Below are positions 17,558-26,923 of a DNA stretch of 64,000 bases, piece after piece; position 1 is the first letter of the stretch, and the number at the start of each line of letters is the position of its first letter. Where the stretch lies: assembly GCA_019695095.1 (NCBI GenBank), contig JAIBAQ010000001.1, positions 47,477-111,476 on the forward strand. The letters are read 5' to 3'. A program made the position numbers and the translations under genes. The notes beneath the pieces were generated by a model. That model saw only the letters and a program-made list of their open reading frames with translations. It made no database searches and had not been told where the DNA came from. Origin of the DNA: Candidatus Hydrogenedentota bacterium. GTDB lineage: Bacteria > Hydrogenedentota > Hydrogenedentia > Hydrogenedentales > SLHB01.

Positions 17558-18571
17558 CTACCATCGAGCACGATGCTCCTCAGCCCAGCCCACAATTCCA
17601 TCCACAGGTATCGTCCTATCCTCGACCCGTATCGTCCCTTGATACCGGCCAAAAGTCTGATGCGTTGTGGAGCGTACCACGAAGAGGTTCGTATCATCTG
17701 CACGCTCGAAGAATGGGACGAAGGTAAGCCGGATCGCGTCGCTCGACTCGGAATTCATGCGCCAAGGGCGCATAAAATCTCGGCAGTCGTATTCGATGGC
17801 GACTTCATCAAACAACTTATACAGCCGCCCGTTGAGCAGAATCCCGTTTTCGTTCATCCCCGTGTTGTCGGTCCACTTGGCACCCATGTTGACACCGATA
17901 ACGTCACTGCCGCTGTAGCCGGAGAATGCGGCCCAATTCCAGGTGGTGCGATAAGGCCAAATTCCGCGGCCAAAGTCCAGGCACGCAAACGCTGCATCGG
18001 GAACAAGCTCAAACGTCTCGTTGCCCCACCGGATGGTCCCCCGAGACGGCAGGCAATGCTGCTTTGACGTGAACTGAAACCTCGTCGGACTCCATGGGAT
18101 GACAACGTTGAGAGTCTCGTGCTCCGCAGGCCTCACAATTTCAATCGCCGCGTCGAGTGGCTGTCCCGCGAATGAATCTGCATGAATTGAAAGACGGACC
18201 GTGGTTTCTGCGCTTTCAAACGCGATGCGCGTGTCTTTTTGCTCAAATTGGATCGAACCTTCAACTGTTTCCGGCATGATCGGAGTGCGGGCGAATGGTT
18301 TTACGACGACATGCTCCGCATATCGATTCGACGCATATTCCAAGAAATATAAAGCGCCGACCGACAGATAGTCGATGTGCGCAATCGTGGTGGAGAACAG
18401 AAAGCGGTCTCCCACGATACACCAGTAATCCCATTTCTTCTTTCGTGGGTAGAATCCTCGAAGATTGCACACATGCACAGGGTGACGTGACCACCCTACG
18501 GCTTCGGGATTCATCCGGCCGCTCTCCGCACACAGCCGGATGCAATCCCTGATCTCTTTGGGCAATGACAT
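17558..18571 (-). CDS. DUF2804 family protein
   Basis: A 337-residue protein without signal peptide or membrane span. Landmarks of the family: GWSRHPVHVCNLRG, KKKWDYWCIVGDRFLFSTTIAH, WPYRTTWNWAAFSG, GVNMGAKWTDNTGMNENGI and DDTNLFVVRSTTHQTFGRYQG. The fold is probably a lipocalin/AttH-like beta barrel pair, and function is unknown. The frame runs further upstream, but the alignable part starts at this ATG. Its stop is 13 bases before the FAD oxidoreductase ATG and contains part of that gene's ribosome binding site. Confidence 0.75.
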   Translation of the reverse strand: MSLPKEIRDCIRLCAESGRMNPEAVGWSRHPVHVCNLRGFYPRKKKWDYWCIVGDRFLFSTTIAHIDYLSVGALYFLEYASNRYAEHVVVKPFARTPIMPETVEGSIQFEQKDTRIAFESAETTVRLSIHADSFAGQPLDAAIEIVRPAEHETLNVVIPWSPTRFQFTSKQHCLPSRGTIRWGNETFELVPDAAFACLDFGRGIWPYRTTWNWAAFSGYSGSDVIGVNMGAKWTDNTGMNENGILLNGRLYKLFDEVAIEYDCRDFMRPWRMNSESSDAIRLTFVPFFERADDTNLFVVRSTTHQTFGRYQGTIRVEDRTIPVDGIVGWAEEHRARW

Positions 18572-18741
18572 CGTTACTTGGTCATCCCATTTCCAGTGCC
18601 GTCCCCTGATAACAGTCAGACTGCATTCTACCGTTGCGGATATCGCAATAACACAGGTGGACCCGCGCGATTCGAAAAGGATACCGTATTCGTGTAGTCG
18701 CAAACGGGGCGTATGGAATGGGGGGGGGAGATAGACGGACC

Positions 18742-19860
18742 ATGCGAAGAGCGAAGCGTAACTCAGGTTTTCTTCACACACGCGCAACAGACTCACACAA
18801 ACGCTATTCACGCACTCTCACTGCGCTGACCTTGTTTCTGATGTCGTGCGCGATCACCGGACGTGTCCATGCGGCGGCAGATAGCCAAAATGAGTCCACG
18901 CCCGTCTTTCACGTCGAGCAACGCAGCGCAGAGGCCGTCCTAAAGGCAGACAAGCCTTGGGAAAGCCACTGCGTTTCGGGGGCGACTGTCATACGAGAGG
19001 GCAGTCTTTGGCGCATGTGGTACGGCGCATACGACGGCCAGTACAAACGCGACGACGACTCATCACTCTGCTACGCGGAATCGAACGATGGCGTTCATTG
19101 GTCGAAACCTGACCTCGGAATTGTCGAATACCATGGCAACAAGAATAACAATCTTCTTCTTTATGGACGGCAGATCGGCGGATTCGCCTTCTCGTGCGTT
19201 TTCATTGACGAAAGCAAGGACGCCAACGAGAAGTACAAGATGATCTGGCAAAAGTTGAACGAGGAGAAGCAGGCCTGGTGGGTGTACGGTGCTGTTTCCG
19301 CGGACGGCAAGAAATGGACGCTTTTGCCGGAGCCAATCAGCCCCAAGAACTCCGATACAACAACCGCCTGCATACCGGACGGAGACAAATACCGCCTCTA
19401 CACACGGGTGTGGCAAGGGGGCGATTTTAAAGGCGCTCGCGCAGTCGGCTACACCGAGTCTGACCACTTCGGAAGTTTTCCCGATCCCATCGAGATCTTC
19501 AGTCACGATGCCCAGGACCCCGCGGAACTGCAATTCTATTCGAATGCGGCAACAAAGCTGGCCGATCGGCTCTACGTGATGCTGCCCGCTGCCTTCTACA
19601 CACAGCAACAGAAAGTCGAAAGCCATTTGGCGTGGAGCCGCGACGGGATTCACTTTACACGGCAAGGGCGCGAGCCAATCGTGGGCATTGGAACCACCTT
19701 CGATTCAAAGGGGGTCTATGTCATGCCCGGGGTCGTGCAGGGAGACAAACCAAACTCGTGGTGGATGTACTACACGGGAACCAGCCTCGAGCACGATATC
19801 GATCCGAAAGAAGTCAAGTACGACGGCGGAATCGGACGCTTTTTACTGGTGCTCGATTGA
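18742..19860 (+). CDS. Exported GH43/GH32-like five-bladed propeller protein
   Basis: A 372-residue protein with a long basic N-region and hydrophobic signal (LTALTLFLMSCAITGRVHAAAD). The body carries repeated WYGAYDG / SNDGVHWSKP / AVSADGKKW / SRDGIHFTRQGREP blades typical of the GH43/62/32/68 and GH130-like propellers, including RMWYGAYDG and WWMYYTG. These folds act on arabinosides, xylosides, fructans or mannosides, but I cannot pick the catalytic acids with confidence. It is divergent from the DUF2804-FAD pair. An ATG 24 bases earlier, inside a run of nine G, is also possible. Confidence 0.7.
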   Translation: MRRAKRNSGFLHTRATDSHKRYSRTLTALTLFLMSCAITGRVHAAADSQNESTPVFHVEQRSAEAVLKADKPWESHCVSGATVIREGSLWRMWYGAYDGQYKRDDDSSLCYAESNDGVHWSKPDLGIVEYHGNKNNNLLLYGRQIGGFAFSCVFIDESKDANEKYKMIWQKLNEEKQAWWVYGAVSADGKKWTLLPEPISPKNSDTTTACIPDGDKYRLYTRVWQGGDFKGARAVGYTESDHFGSFPDPIEIFSHDAQDPAELQFYSNAATKLADRLYVMLPAAFYTQQQKVESHLAWSRDGIHFTRQGREPIVGIGTTFDSKGVYVMPGVVQGDKPNSWWMYYTGTSLEHDIDPKEVKYDGGIGRFLLVLD

Positions 19861-19875
19861 GGCGCGCGCCCGGTT

Positions 19876-19998
19876 GGGCGGAAAGCGGGGACAGACACGT
19901 CTCCGCTTCGCTGCGCTTGTGTCAGTCCCTGTTTTCCGCCGCTATTGACTCTTTCTTGGGTCAACCACAATGTTGCCCCAATTACGATTCACCACACT
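19876..19998. repeat. REP/RAYT-like dispersed repeat, family B, copy 1
   Basis: About 123 bases also found at 39665-39788. The first 65 bases form a long imperfect inverted repeat, GGCGGAAAGCGGGGACAGA at 19877 against its partner ending GTTTTCCGCC at 19940, with the conserved core GTCTCCGCTTCGCTGCGCTT in the loop. The remaining 58 bases (GCTATTGACTCTTT onward) are less conserved but alignable. The GGGACAGACAC motif resembles ends of elements mobilised by Y1 (IS200/RAYT) transposases. It lies between two convergent genes. Confidence 0.75.
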
Positions 19999-21664
19999 AG
20001 ACTGTTGCGGGATCGTCGACAAATGCGCGCATGATTTGCATCGTTTCGCGCGCAAGGGCCAGCGCATCCGCTCGCAAACCCAGCTCCGCCAACATGTCGC
20101 ATAGTCGTTGCCGCGCCTCTATGCTCAAGGGTAGATCCGCCATCCGATGGTACAACCGTTCGGCGGCATGAGACTTCCTCCCCGTCTTCCACAGCAGCTC
20201 CGCCCCGAAAAGGACGCCGCTCGTGTTCTCGGCATCCAGGTCTTCGGCGCATCTCAAATGTTCCTCGGCTGCGGCCAGGTCATCGTGCGCGGCAAGAATG
20301 TTGGCCATCCTAATGTGCGCCTCCGCATGTACCATGGCGATCGTTGCCGTTCGCTCAGCCACGGAGCGCCGCCAACGGATCACAAATGCATCCTCGGGCG
20401 GCCCCAGCAGACAGGTCTCGCCACTGCTGCTCTCGCATCGCACCGCTTTCGATAAGTAGCCAAGCGCTTTCTTGTCGTCGCCGCGTGCTGCGCACCCCAA
20501 GGCTGCGTTCAGCGCAAGTACGGCCGATTCGGGCATGCAGGCGTGTGCACGTTCGAGTGCATCAAGAATTTCGTCCGATAACGTGGCGCCTGGACTCGAA
20601 AGCCCTATTTGCGCGGTTATACTCCACACGCGGGGATCGTCTGGACAACGGTCCATGAGCTCGGGCAAAAGACTCTTTGCCCACTCTCCATGACCCGCAT
20701 AGCGCGACTGACCGTACATAAGGATGTCGCGATACCGTTGTTCGTGCTCGGGTAATTGGCAAAACGGGCGGCCGGATCCCGGCGCATTGGCAATCCAGTC
20801 AATTAATGCCGTCAACCGATTCTCGCCAGCGAATTCCGAGGCGCGTGCATGCCCGGCGTCTGCGATTTCTTGAGCCTTTTCAGGGTGTTCCAAGAGCTGG
20901 GCGATACAATCCTCGAAGTTGTCCGCGTCATACAGCACGATTTCTTCACCGGGGTTCACGTGGCCGCGCACTTCGAGGTTACCTGATTCCAGAAGAGCAG
21001 TGGAACCGCAGGCGAGCGTTTCGAAGACGCGCAGGTTCAACTCGCCGCGTATCGAATGGTTGAACACCAGACGCGCCCGATTCAGCAGTCTCGCGTAGTC
21101 GTCGCCGAACGCGCCTCCCGTAAGCACGATGCGGTAACGATCCGAAAGTCGCGCCAGGCGTTCCAGATAGCGCGCCCGGACCGGATGAGCCGCTGTACTC
21201 AGGTTGCCCACGAACAAAACGTCGATGTCCTTCTTGATGTCCATCTTCCGATGGATAGGCGTGACGGCGGAATACAGCGGCATCGCATGCATTGGCTGGA
21301 TGAGCTCGGCGTCCAAGACGTTTGCGCCGCGTTGATCGCACAAAAACAGGTCGTATCGAGCGGAATTGGGTGCCAGGATGGGGTGATAGACGTTCCAGTC
21401 TGACACAAGCGCAACGGTCCTTATGGGCGCGTGCTCGACTCCGAAAGGCGGAGGATATGCTTCGGGCATCCAGCACATCAGTAGATCCGGCGCCCAGGTG
21501 CACGCAATCCGCCGGATGGCATCCCCGGCAGAGTCCTGCCTCGGATCAAACTGGAAATCACACGTCACATCCTCGCCCAGAGTCCTTATCTCATGAGGAC
21601 CACGATACAAGGACACGGGGGAAACGTCGCAGAAGAACGGCTTTCCCATACTGAGCACACGCAT
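19997..21664 (-). CDS. Glycosyltransferase (CgeB-like) fused to TPR-like helical domain
   Basis: A 555-residue protein. Residues to about 330 form a GT-B-type domain with LVSDWNVYHPILAPNSARYD, DVLFVGNLSTAAHPVRARYLERLA and the C-terminal signature FNHSIRGELNLRVFETLACGSTALLE followed by GEEIVLYDADNFEDCIAQLLEHPE, as in spore maturation CgeB and related proteins. The rest is a string of helix pairs (AHIRMANILAAHDDLAAAEEHLRCAEDLD) of tetratricopeptide type. GGGGTG seven bases before the ATG at 21664 favours this start. Such fusions often modify protein glycans or flagellin; the acceptor here is unknown. Confidence 0.8.
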   Translation of the reverse strand: MRVLSMGKPFFCDVSPVSLYRGPHEIRTLGEDVTCDFQFDPRQDSAGDAIRRIACTWAPDLLMCWMPEAYPPPFGVEHAPIRTVALVSDWNVYHPILAPNSARYDLFLCDQRGANVLDAELIQPMHAMPLYSAVTPIHRKMDIKKDIDVLFVGNLSTAAHPVRARYLERLARLSDRYRIVLTGGAFGDDYARLLNRARLVFNHSIRGELNLRVFETLACGSTALLESGNLEVRGHVNPGEEIVLYDADNFEDCIAQLLEHPEKAQEIADAGHARASEFAGENRLTALIDWIANAPGSGRPFCQLPEHEQRYRDILMYGQSRYAGHGEWAKSLLPELMDRCPDDPRVWSITAQIGLSSPGATLSDEILDALERAHACMPESAVLALNAALGCAARGDDKKALGYLSKAVRCESSSGETCLLGPPEDAFVIRWRRSVAERTATIAMVHAEAHIRMANILAAHDDLAAAEEHLRCAEDLDAENTSGVLFGAELLWKTGRKSHAAERLYHRMADLPLSIEARQRLCDMLAELGLRADALALARETMQIMRAFVDDPATV

Positions 21665-21795
21665 AGACGAACACCCCGGTACTTTCTGCGCTTCGTGGCG
21701 ACAGACTCGCGAAAATGGTACGCGGGAGTGCCTCCGAGAACAACATACCCGTATAGTCCCCAAAGCACGTCAGTGAACGGCGAAGACCGGCAAAT

Positions 21796-21824
21796 GAGAC
21801 ATTGAAGGACGCCCTGTGTATACT
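21796..21824 (+). promoter_or_regulatory. Putative sigma-70 promoter of the PilZ operon
   Basis: GAGACA (21796-21801) and TATACT (21819-21824) are separated by exactly 17 bases, with four and five matches of six. They lie 70 bases before the ATG of the PilZ gene in the gap with the divergent glycosyltransferase gene. Confidence 0.45.
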
Positions 21825-21893
21825 GATGGAGGTAATCCTTTGCTGTGCAGCGTCTTGAGACAACCAGGCAGCGTTTAGGAAATAGGGAAAGCT

Positions 21894-22982
21894 ATGGCTT
21901 TAGGTACGGCAATATCGTCACCCGACACCATCCAATGGCTTGCAGCAACATTCGGCACGCTGATGTTCGCCGCAGTTGGATTCGAGTACGTCCGGCAGTC
22001 CAAGAATCGCAAACGGCACCGCCTGGAATCCTGGAAGACCCTGGAAGCAATAGCCCGTGAAAAGGAACTGACGCCGGACGAAAAGAAGCTGCTCGAAAAC
22101 GTAGCGAAGCGCTGGTCTCCGGATGATCCTCACCATATGGTCTCGGTGCGGCACACATTCGACAAGGCCGTCGAATCCGAAATGGAACAGATCAAGACCG
22201 CCGGAGATTTGACCGCCTTTGAGCAGGCCGGGGTTCTCCTTCGTGACATTCGCGGACGCCTGGCATTGGATTATGTTCCGCTGGGACAACGTATTCACTC
22301 GACCCGCGAATTGTTCACAGGGCAGGAGATTTGGATTTCGCGCGTGTCGGCGGCGCCGCCCAAGTGGATTCGCGGTTCGGTCGCGAGCATCGACGAGGCC
22401 TACTTGGGTGTGCGGATCGTCGGCGCGACAGAGGAGCGTCCGGTTTTCGAAAGAAATGAGGAACTGCGCGTCCGTCTGTGGAGAGAAGAGGATGCGCGGT
22501 ACATGTTTACGGTGCGGTTTGCCCGCGAAGACCGGGAGCCGCCGGCCTTGCTCTTCTATCACACTTCGGAGCTCACCCGCGTCCAGGCGCGCGATTTCTA
22601 CCGGGTCAGGTATGAGCAGAATGTGACGATTGGCATTTTGAATGCGCCCGTGGATGGAAACACGCAAGACACCAAGGATCGACAGGTCGTCACGAAGCTG
22701 CGGGGCCGTATCACGAACATTAGCGCGGGGGGTCTTGCGTTGGTGGCGCCTCAAGCCATTCCCACACAGGTACTCATCCGCGTGACGCTGGAGTTCAATG
22801 TCTCAGGGCTCGAACCCGTCACAGTCGATGCGCGGCTCGTATCTTCGGCGCCGCTGTCGGGCGGCCGCCACTTGGTCCGCGCCACCTTTACCGGTATCGA
22901 CGACCAGGCAAGAGAGGCCATAGCGCACTTCGTGATGCACCGTCAGCAAGCCTTTCTCGACCCCAGTCTGCCCAAGGAGTAA
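21894..22982 (+). CDS. Membrane-anchored PilZ-domain protein (YcgR-like)
   Basis: A 362-residue protein: one N-terminal span (WLAATFGTLMFAAVGFEYV), a charged helical linker, a YcgR-N-like beta domain (about 135-225), and a C-terminal PilZ domain. PilZ residues for cyclic-di-GMP are present: the arginine cluster RDFYRVRYEQ and the NISAGGLALVAP motif (variant of DxSxxG). Binding of c-di-GMP would change its interactions; YcgR brakes flagella, while other members control exopolysaccharide or pili. It is the first gene of a tight four-gene rightward unit. No flagellar gene is nearby. Confidence 0.85.
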   Translation: MALGTAISSPDTIQWLAATFGTLMFAAVGFEYVRQSKNRKRHRLESWKTLEAIAREKELTPDEKKLLENVAKRWSPDDPHHMVSVRHTFDKAVESEMEQIKTAGDLTAFEQAGVLLRDIRGRLALDYVPLGQRIHSTRELFTGQEIWISRVSAAPPKWIRGSVASIDEAYLGVRIVGATEERPVFERNEELRVRLWREEDARYMFTVRFAREDREPPALLFYHTSELTRVQARDFYRVRYEQNVTIGILNAPVDGNTQDTKDRQVVTKLRGRITNISAGGLALVAPQAIPTQVLIRVTLEFNVSGLEPVTVDARLVSSAPLSGGRHLVRATFTGIDDQAREAIAHFVMHRQQAFLDPSLPKE

Positions 22983-22988
22983 TCTTCG

Positions 22989-23738
22989 GTGCAGTTTCTC
23001 CGGAACGCAATCGACGCGGTTCAACGCAACCTCTTGCCTGTAGGCATTTACTGCGGAGCGGCGGCCTTGGCCGTTCTGCTCAGTTCAATGGCAGACGCCG
23101 CAGTACTTCAACAGACGGGGATGGACAACAAGGATCTGCAGATTGGAGCGTACGGGCTTCTGTCTTCCCTGTTTTTCATAGCCGTCTTGGCCGCCGTGAG
23201 GTGCGTAGTCTTTGCGCGCATGGGAAAAGAGATTGACAAGCCTCTCTGGAGAATCCGCGACGATTGGGAAGCCACAAAGCGATTCTTGCCCATGTGGATC
23301 CTCTTGGATTTCGTCACATTCGCGGCCATGTGGCTTCGAAACCCCGAATTGTATGGCGGCAAGCTAAATGCAATTTCCGCTATCTGCCATATCGTCGCGC
23401 TGGTCATGAATATCGCCACCGTACCCATCGGCGCATGCATCATGTTCACGGGGCATTTCCAATGGCAGCGTCTTTCCGAGGCGCTGTCGCCGCTGTCACG
23501 GCAATTGCAGCAAAGCGGAATCGTCCTTGCAGTCTGCGTGTTTCAGTTGGTAGTGCATGACGCAGTTGCCAGCCACATCCTGTCGATTTCCGAGACGCCG
23601 GGTCCTCTCGATGGTTTACCCCACCGGATCGCCCTTATCGCCGTAATGGCGTACCTGGAGTGCGTAATCTTCGCTGCAGTCTGGCTGTTGTGCATGGCCG
23701 ATAGGGAAACACCCAATGACATCGACTTCGACTTCTAG
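22989..23738 (+). CDS. Polytopic membrane protein of unknown function
   Basis: A 249-residue protein with about five or six hydrophobic spans (around 18-37, 55-75, 100-115, 130-155, 175-195 and 215-235). The start is GTG at 22989 with AAGGAG placed nine bases before it, partly inside the stop region of the PilZ gene, six bases upstream. No catalytic motif is visible. The last 23 bases overlap the next gene, implying coupled translation. The neighbourhood suggests it is a partner of the PilZ and GspG-like proteins. Confidence 0.75.
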   Translation: MQFLRNAIDAVQRNLLPVGIYCGAAALAVLLSSMADAAVLQQTGMDNKDLQIGAYGLLSSLFFIAVLAAVRCVVFARMGKEIDKPLWRIRDDWEATKRFLPMWILLDFVTFAAMWLRNPELYGGKLNAISAICHIVALVMNIATVPIGACIMFTGHFQWQRLSEALSPLSRQLQQSGIVLAVCVFQLVVHDAVASHILSISETPGPLDGLPHRIALIAVMAYLECVIFAAVWLLCMADRETPNDIDFDF

Positions 23739-24279
23739 GCGCACGATCTCCGGGAAGTACATCCTTCTGTTCTTCCCTATTCTCGCGGTCGTGAGCTTCG
23801 TGGCAACATACACAATCGTCGCGCTCAGCACCCCGCAGAATTCGCCCAAAGCGCAAATGTTCCGCACGGAAGCCACGTTGCGTTCGCTGGCCAACGCCAT
23901 TGAGACGTATCGGGCCGATCTAGGCGCCTATCCACCGGCGGGCGAAATGGGCTTGAGCCTTGCTACGGCATATTTGTCCAAGACCGTCAACTACTTACCG
24001 GAGGGTCCGCCTCAGGATGCTTGGAATCACTCGTATTACTATGTCCCCTCCGATGCCTATCAAGCTCCCGGCTCGGTGGCGCTCAAGCTGGACGAGAAGT
24101 ACCTTGCGCCGACTACTTACCAGTTGTATTCGGCCGGTATCGATGGCGATCCCGGAATTGAGGACCCCCGGAAACGTGCAGACAACATCTCTTCTTGGGA
24201 CAGCGATCGCGCATGGCGCGCCAAGTACTACCACCTGCAGCAAGCCTACTTTGAATCACAGGTGCACGCGAACGAGTAA
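23716..24279 (+). CDS. GspG-like (type II secretion pseudopilin-type) protein lacking the prepilin motif
   Basis: A 187-residue protein. One N-terminal span (YILLFFPILAVVSFVATYTIV) is followed by a helix (AQMFRTEATLRSLANAIETYRADLGAYPP) and a GspG-type C-terminal domain: LPEGPPQDAWNHSYYYV, YQLYSAGIDGDPG and DNISSWDSD, the last two matching the calcium-binding region of major pseudopilins. The expected cleavage site (G followed by F/M-T-L-I-E) is absent; the start is instead MTSTSTSRRTISGKY. It may therefore be a permanently membrane-anchored relative. It overlaps the preceding gene by 23 bases, and AGGGA precedes the ATG. Confidence 0.75.
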   Translation: MTSTSTSRRTISGKYILLFFPILAVVSFVATYTIVALSTPQNSPKAQMFRTEATLRSLANAIETYRADLGAYPPAGEMGLSLATAYLSKTVNYLPEGPPQDAWNHSYYYVPSDAYQAPGSVALKLDEKYLAPTTYQLYSAGIDGDPGIEDPRKRADNISSWDSDRAWRAKYYHLQQAYFESQVHANE

Positions 24280-24292
24280 ATGGATATACTAG

Positions 24293-25639
24293 ATGTCCAT
24301 GGACCTCCATCTCAGATACGGAAACAAGTCCGTCGAAGCGATGCTCCCCTGGGGGCGTTGCCTCGACGTACTTGAGATTGCGGAAGTTCCGGCCCTCGCG
24401 GATCCGCAGCGGGAGATCCTCGGTTCCCTCCAGCAGCCTATCGGTCTCGACCGGAGTGTTTTTGAACTCGTCCATGCCGGAGAGAGCATTGCGATAGTCG
24501 TTTCGGATGCATTTCGCAACACGGCGGTCGACCAGGTCCTGCCGGTCCTCATCGGTGGCCTCAACTATCGCGGCATACTCGACGAGTCGATCATTGTCGT
24601 ATTTGCCAGCGGAACCCACCGGCCGCCCACACCCGAGGAACAGGCGCGGATCCTCGGACCGGAAATGTACGCGCGCCTGCGCAGCCGGTGCTACACACAC
24701 GACCCTAACGACGAATCGAATCTCATATACATCGGGATTACCTCTCGCGGAACGCCCATAGAAATCAACAAACGCGTGTACGACTGCGACCGAATCATCG
24801 CGACGGGTACGGTCGTGATGCATTACTTCGGAGGATTCGGCGGCGGCAGGAAATCGATCGTTCCGGGGATCAGTTCGTCGCGGACAATTGCGCACAACCA
24901 CGCCATGAATCTTCATGCCCACGAAGACCGGCTCAATCCGGCCGTGCGAATCGCTGCGCTTGATGGAAACCCCGTGGCGGAAGACATGCTCGAAGGAGCC
25001 CGCTTGGCGCGAGTCGATTGCATCATCAACACGGTCCTCGACAAGGAAGGAAGAATCGCGCGCGTATTTGCGGGTGAACTAGACGCGGCCCATCGCGCCG
25101 CCGCCGAATATGCCCGCTCGCTCTATTCGGTTCACATTCGCAAGCGGGCGAACCTGGTGATCGCCTCCGCGGGTGAGGCTAGGAACTTCATCCAATCGCA
25201 CAAGGCGCTCTACAATGCGTTCCAGGCCATGGAGCCCGGCGGCCGGATCGTGTTGCTTGCCAGTTGCGCCGAGGGTCTTGGAAGCGAACGGTATGCCTCG
25301 TGGTTACGCTTGGGAAGCGCGAAGGCCATTATTCGCGAACTTCGAAAGGCCAGTGAGATATACGGACAGACGGCGCTGTCTACGGTGGAGAAGGGACCTT
25401 CTGCCATCCTCGTGACGGAACTCCCAGATCAGGCCGTCTCTCTGTTGGGAGCGACAAAAGCCGCCACGATTGCCGAGGCGCTCGAAATGGCGCGTGCCGA
25501 CTTGTTCGAGGCCGGCATTTCAAATCCAACGTATTACGTCATGCCTTCCGCCGCGTACACGGTTCCATTCGTGGTGGGCTCAGAAGACAAGGCGCAAGTC
25601 ACGCCAGGTCTGTCTGGTTTCACGCACACGCGCACGTAA
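24293..25639 (+). CDS. LarA-like (nickel-pincer lactate racemase family) protein
   Basis: A 448-residue protein with the family's active-site pattern: SDAFRNTA (Arg75), FASGTHRPPTPEE (His109), MHYFGGFGGGRKSIVPGIS (His177, Lys187) and RTIAHNHAMN (His201/203). In lactate racemase the lysine holds the nickel-pincer nucleotide and histidines bind nickel and act as acid/base. Many homologs act on other 2-hydroxy acids, including sugar acids. No larB, larC or larE for cofactor synthesis is in this window. The ATG follows the GspG-like gene by 13 bases, so it may be co-transcribed, though a functional link is not obvious. Confidence 0.85.
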   Translation: MSMDLHLRYGNKSVEAMLPWGRCLDVLEIAEVPALADPQREILGSLQQPIGLDRSVFELVHAGESIAIVVSDAFRNTAVDQVLPVLIGGLNYRGILDESIIVVFASGTHRPPTPEEQARILGPEMYARLRSRCYTHDPNDESNLIYIGITSRGTPIEINKRVYDCDRIIATGTVVMHYFGGFGGGRKSIVPGISSSRTIAHNHAMNLHAHEDRLNPAVRIAALDGNPVAEDMLEGARLARVDCIINTVLDKEGRIARVFAGELDAAHRAAAEYARSLYSVHIRKRANLVIASAGEARNFIQSHKALYNAFQAMEPGGRIVLLASCAEGLGSERYASWLRLGSAKAIIRELRKASEIYGQTALSTVEKGPSAILVTELPDQAVSLLGATKAATIAEALEMARADLFEAGISNPTYYVMPSAAYTVPFVVGSEDKAQVTPGLSGFTHTRT

Positions 25640-25652
25640 TACGCCTTGTCAA

Positions 25653-26825
25653 TCAGCCTCCGCTAGTCGTTTCCGCTGTGGCCGCGGGCCTTTGCCACTT
25701 GACGATCAACTCATTGGGGTCGGGATTGGACTGCAGAAACTCTTCGTAGGCGCCGATGTTCTTAAGCTCACGTCCGAAGAATGCGGTGACATATCCATTC
25801 GTCAGCCGGTAGACAGTCTCCATTGGTAGATACGTAATGGGTTCTCCGTTTGTGATTCGCTCTCCCTGGCCCACGCCGTCGCCAAAGTCGGGCTTGAAGT
25901 AGTACATGCATGTAAACGAAAAGTGGCCGGCGTTCTTGAATTCCACGAGATAGTGTGGCCCCTTGGATTCTTCATAATACAGCCGCGCCCGATCATTGCC
26001 TTCGGCCTTAATGGTCTTGTCTTCGGTTGCAACGACGACTAACACGGGACAATTGTAGTTCGTTCGTGACTTCGCGACTCCTGTAATCGGCGCTATCGCT
26101 TTCACGCGCGGATCCGCGTCCGCAACCAGCGTGCTGGTGTAGCCGCCGAACGAATGGCCCGTCACGCCAATGTGCTCGGCATCGATTCTGCCCAAGAAGC
26201 GGCTATCTCCCCCCTTGCTGAATCGAATCATGGTGTCAATCAGAAATGAAACATCCTTGGGACGATCCACCTCCGATTGCTTTCTCATGTCCTCGTTGAA
26301 AATGACCACTTCTTCGCCGACCACCGTCGCGGCACAATTACCCGTGTGATCGGGCGCGACCACGATGTAGCCGTGACTGGCGAGATGCTCGCACAGAAAG
26401 GGACTCTGCGTGCGCAAACCGCCGTTCCCGTGAGAAAACACGATCAACGGGAATCTTCCGTCGCGCACACGCGCGTCCCGCACGGCGATGCTCGGAAACG
26501 TTTTGCTTACTTCCCGGATATCCGCGCCAAAGGCGAGGCCCATCGCGATCATGTACCCAATGTTCTTTCCGCCCAGGTAGTAATCGACAAGGCTGTTTTT
26601 CGGAAGTTCCTTGGTCTCGTCGGTTGCCGGATACCAAATCTCCGTCAGTAACGACCTCGGTCCCTTGCTCGACTCGTCCGTCCGCGAGTGATCGACAAGC
26701 TGTAGCGTCGTCACTCCGACAGGAAAAGGTCCCGGCTTTTCTGGGTCGGGCGCATCTTGCGCTTGCGCTGCGATGGCACAGAAGAAAGCGGTAGTCAAAA
26801 GAACCAGTCGGTATCCGCGGGGCAT
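25653..26825 (-). CDS. Secreted alpha/beta hydrolase (PAF-acetylhydrolase / dienelactone hydrolase-like)
   Basis: A 390-residue protein with a signal peptide (cleavage near AIAAQAQDA). The fold is marked by LLTEIWYPATDE, FPLIVFSHGNGG (oxyanion-hole strand), the nucleophile elbow IGVTGHSFGGYTS, and VLVVVATEDKTIKAEG before a late His (EFKNAGHFSFTC). The arrangement is that of platelet-activating-factor acetylhydrolases and related esterases. AAGGAG seven to eight bases before ATG 26825 marks the start. It converges with the LarA-like gene with 13 bases between stops. Confidence 0.85.
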   Translation of the reverse strand: MPRGYRLVLLTTAFFCAIAAQAQDAPDPEKPGPFPVGVTTLQLVDHSRTDESSKGPRSLLTEIWYPATDETKELPKNSLVDYYLGGKNIGYMIAMGLAFGADIREVSKTFPSIAVRDARVRDGRFPLIVFSHGNGGLRTQSPFLCEHLASHGYIVVAPDHTGNCAATVVGEEVVIFNEDMRKQSEVDRPKDVSFLIDTMIRFSKGGDSRFLGRIDAEHIGVTGHSFGGYTSTLVADADPRVKAIAPITGVAKSRTNYNCPVLVVVATEDKTIKAEGNDRARLYYEESKGPHYLVEFKNAGHFSFTCMYYFKPDFGDGVGQGERITNGEPITYLPMETVYRLTNGYVTAFFGRELKNIGAYEEFLQSNPDPNELIVKWQRPAATAETTSGG

Positions 26826-26923
26826 AGGAGTCTCCTTGCAGCCAGGGTTCGGCCATGGCGGTATCGCCACGCTCGCGTCCGCGCGAGCGGCTCAACAATA
26901 CCACACATTCAGGCGTAACGCCG

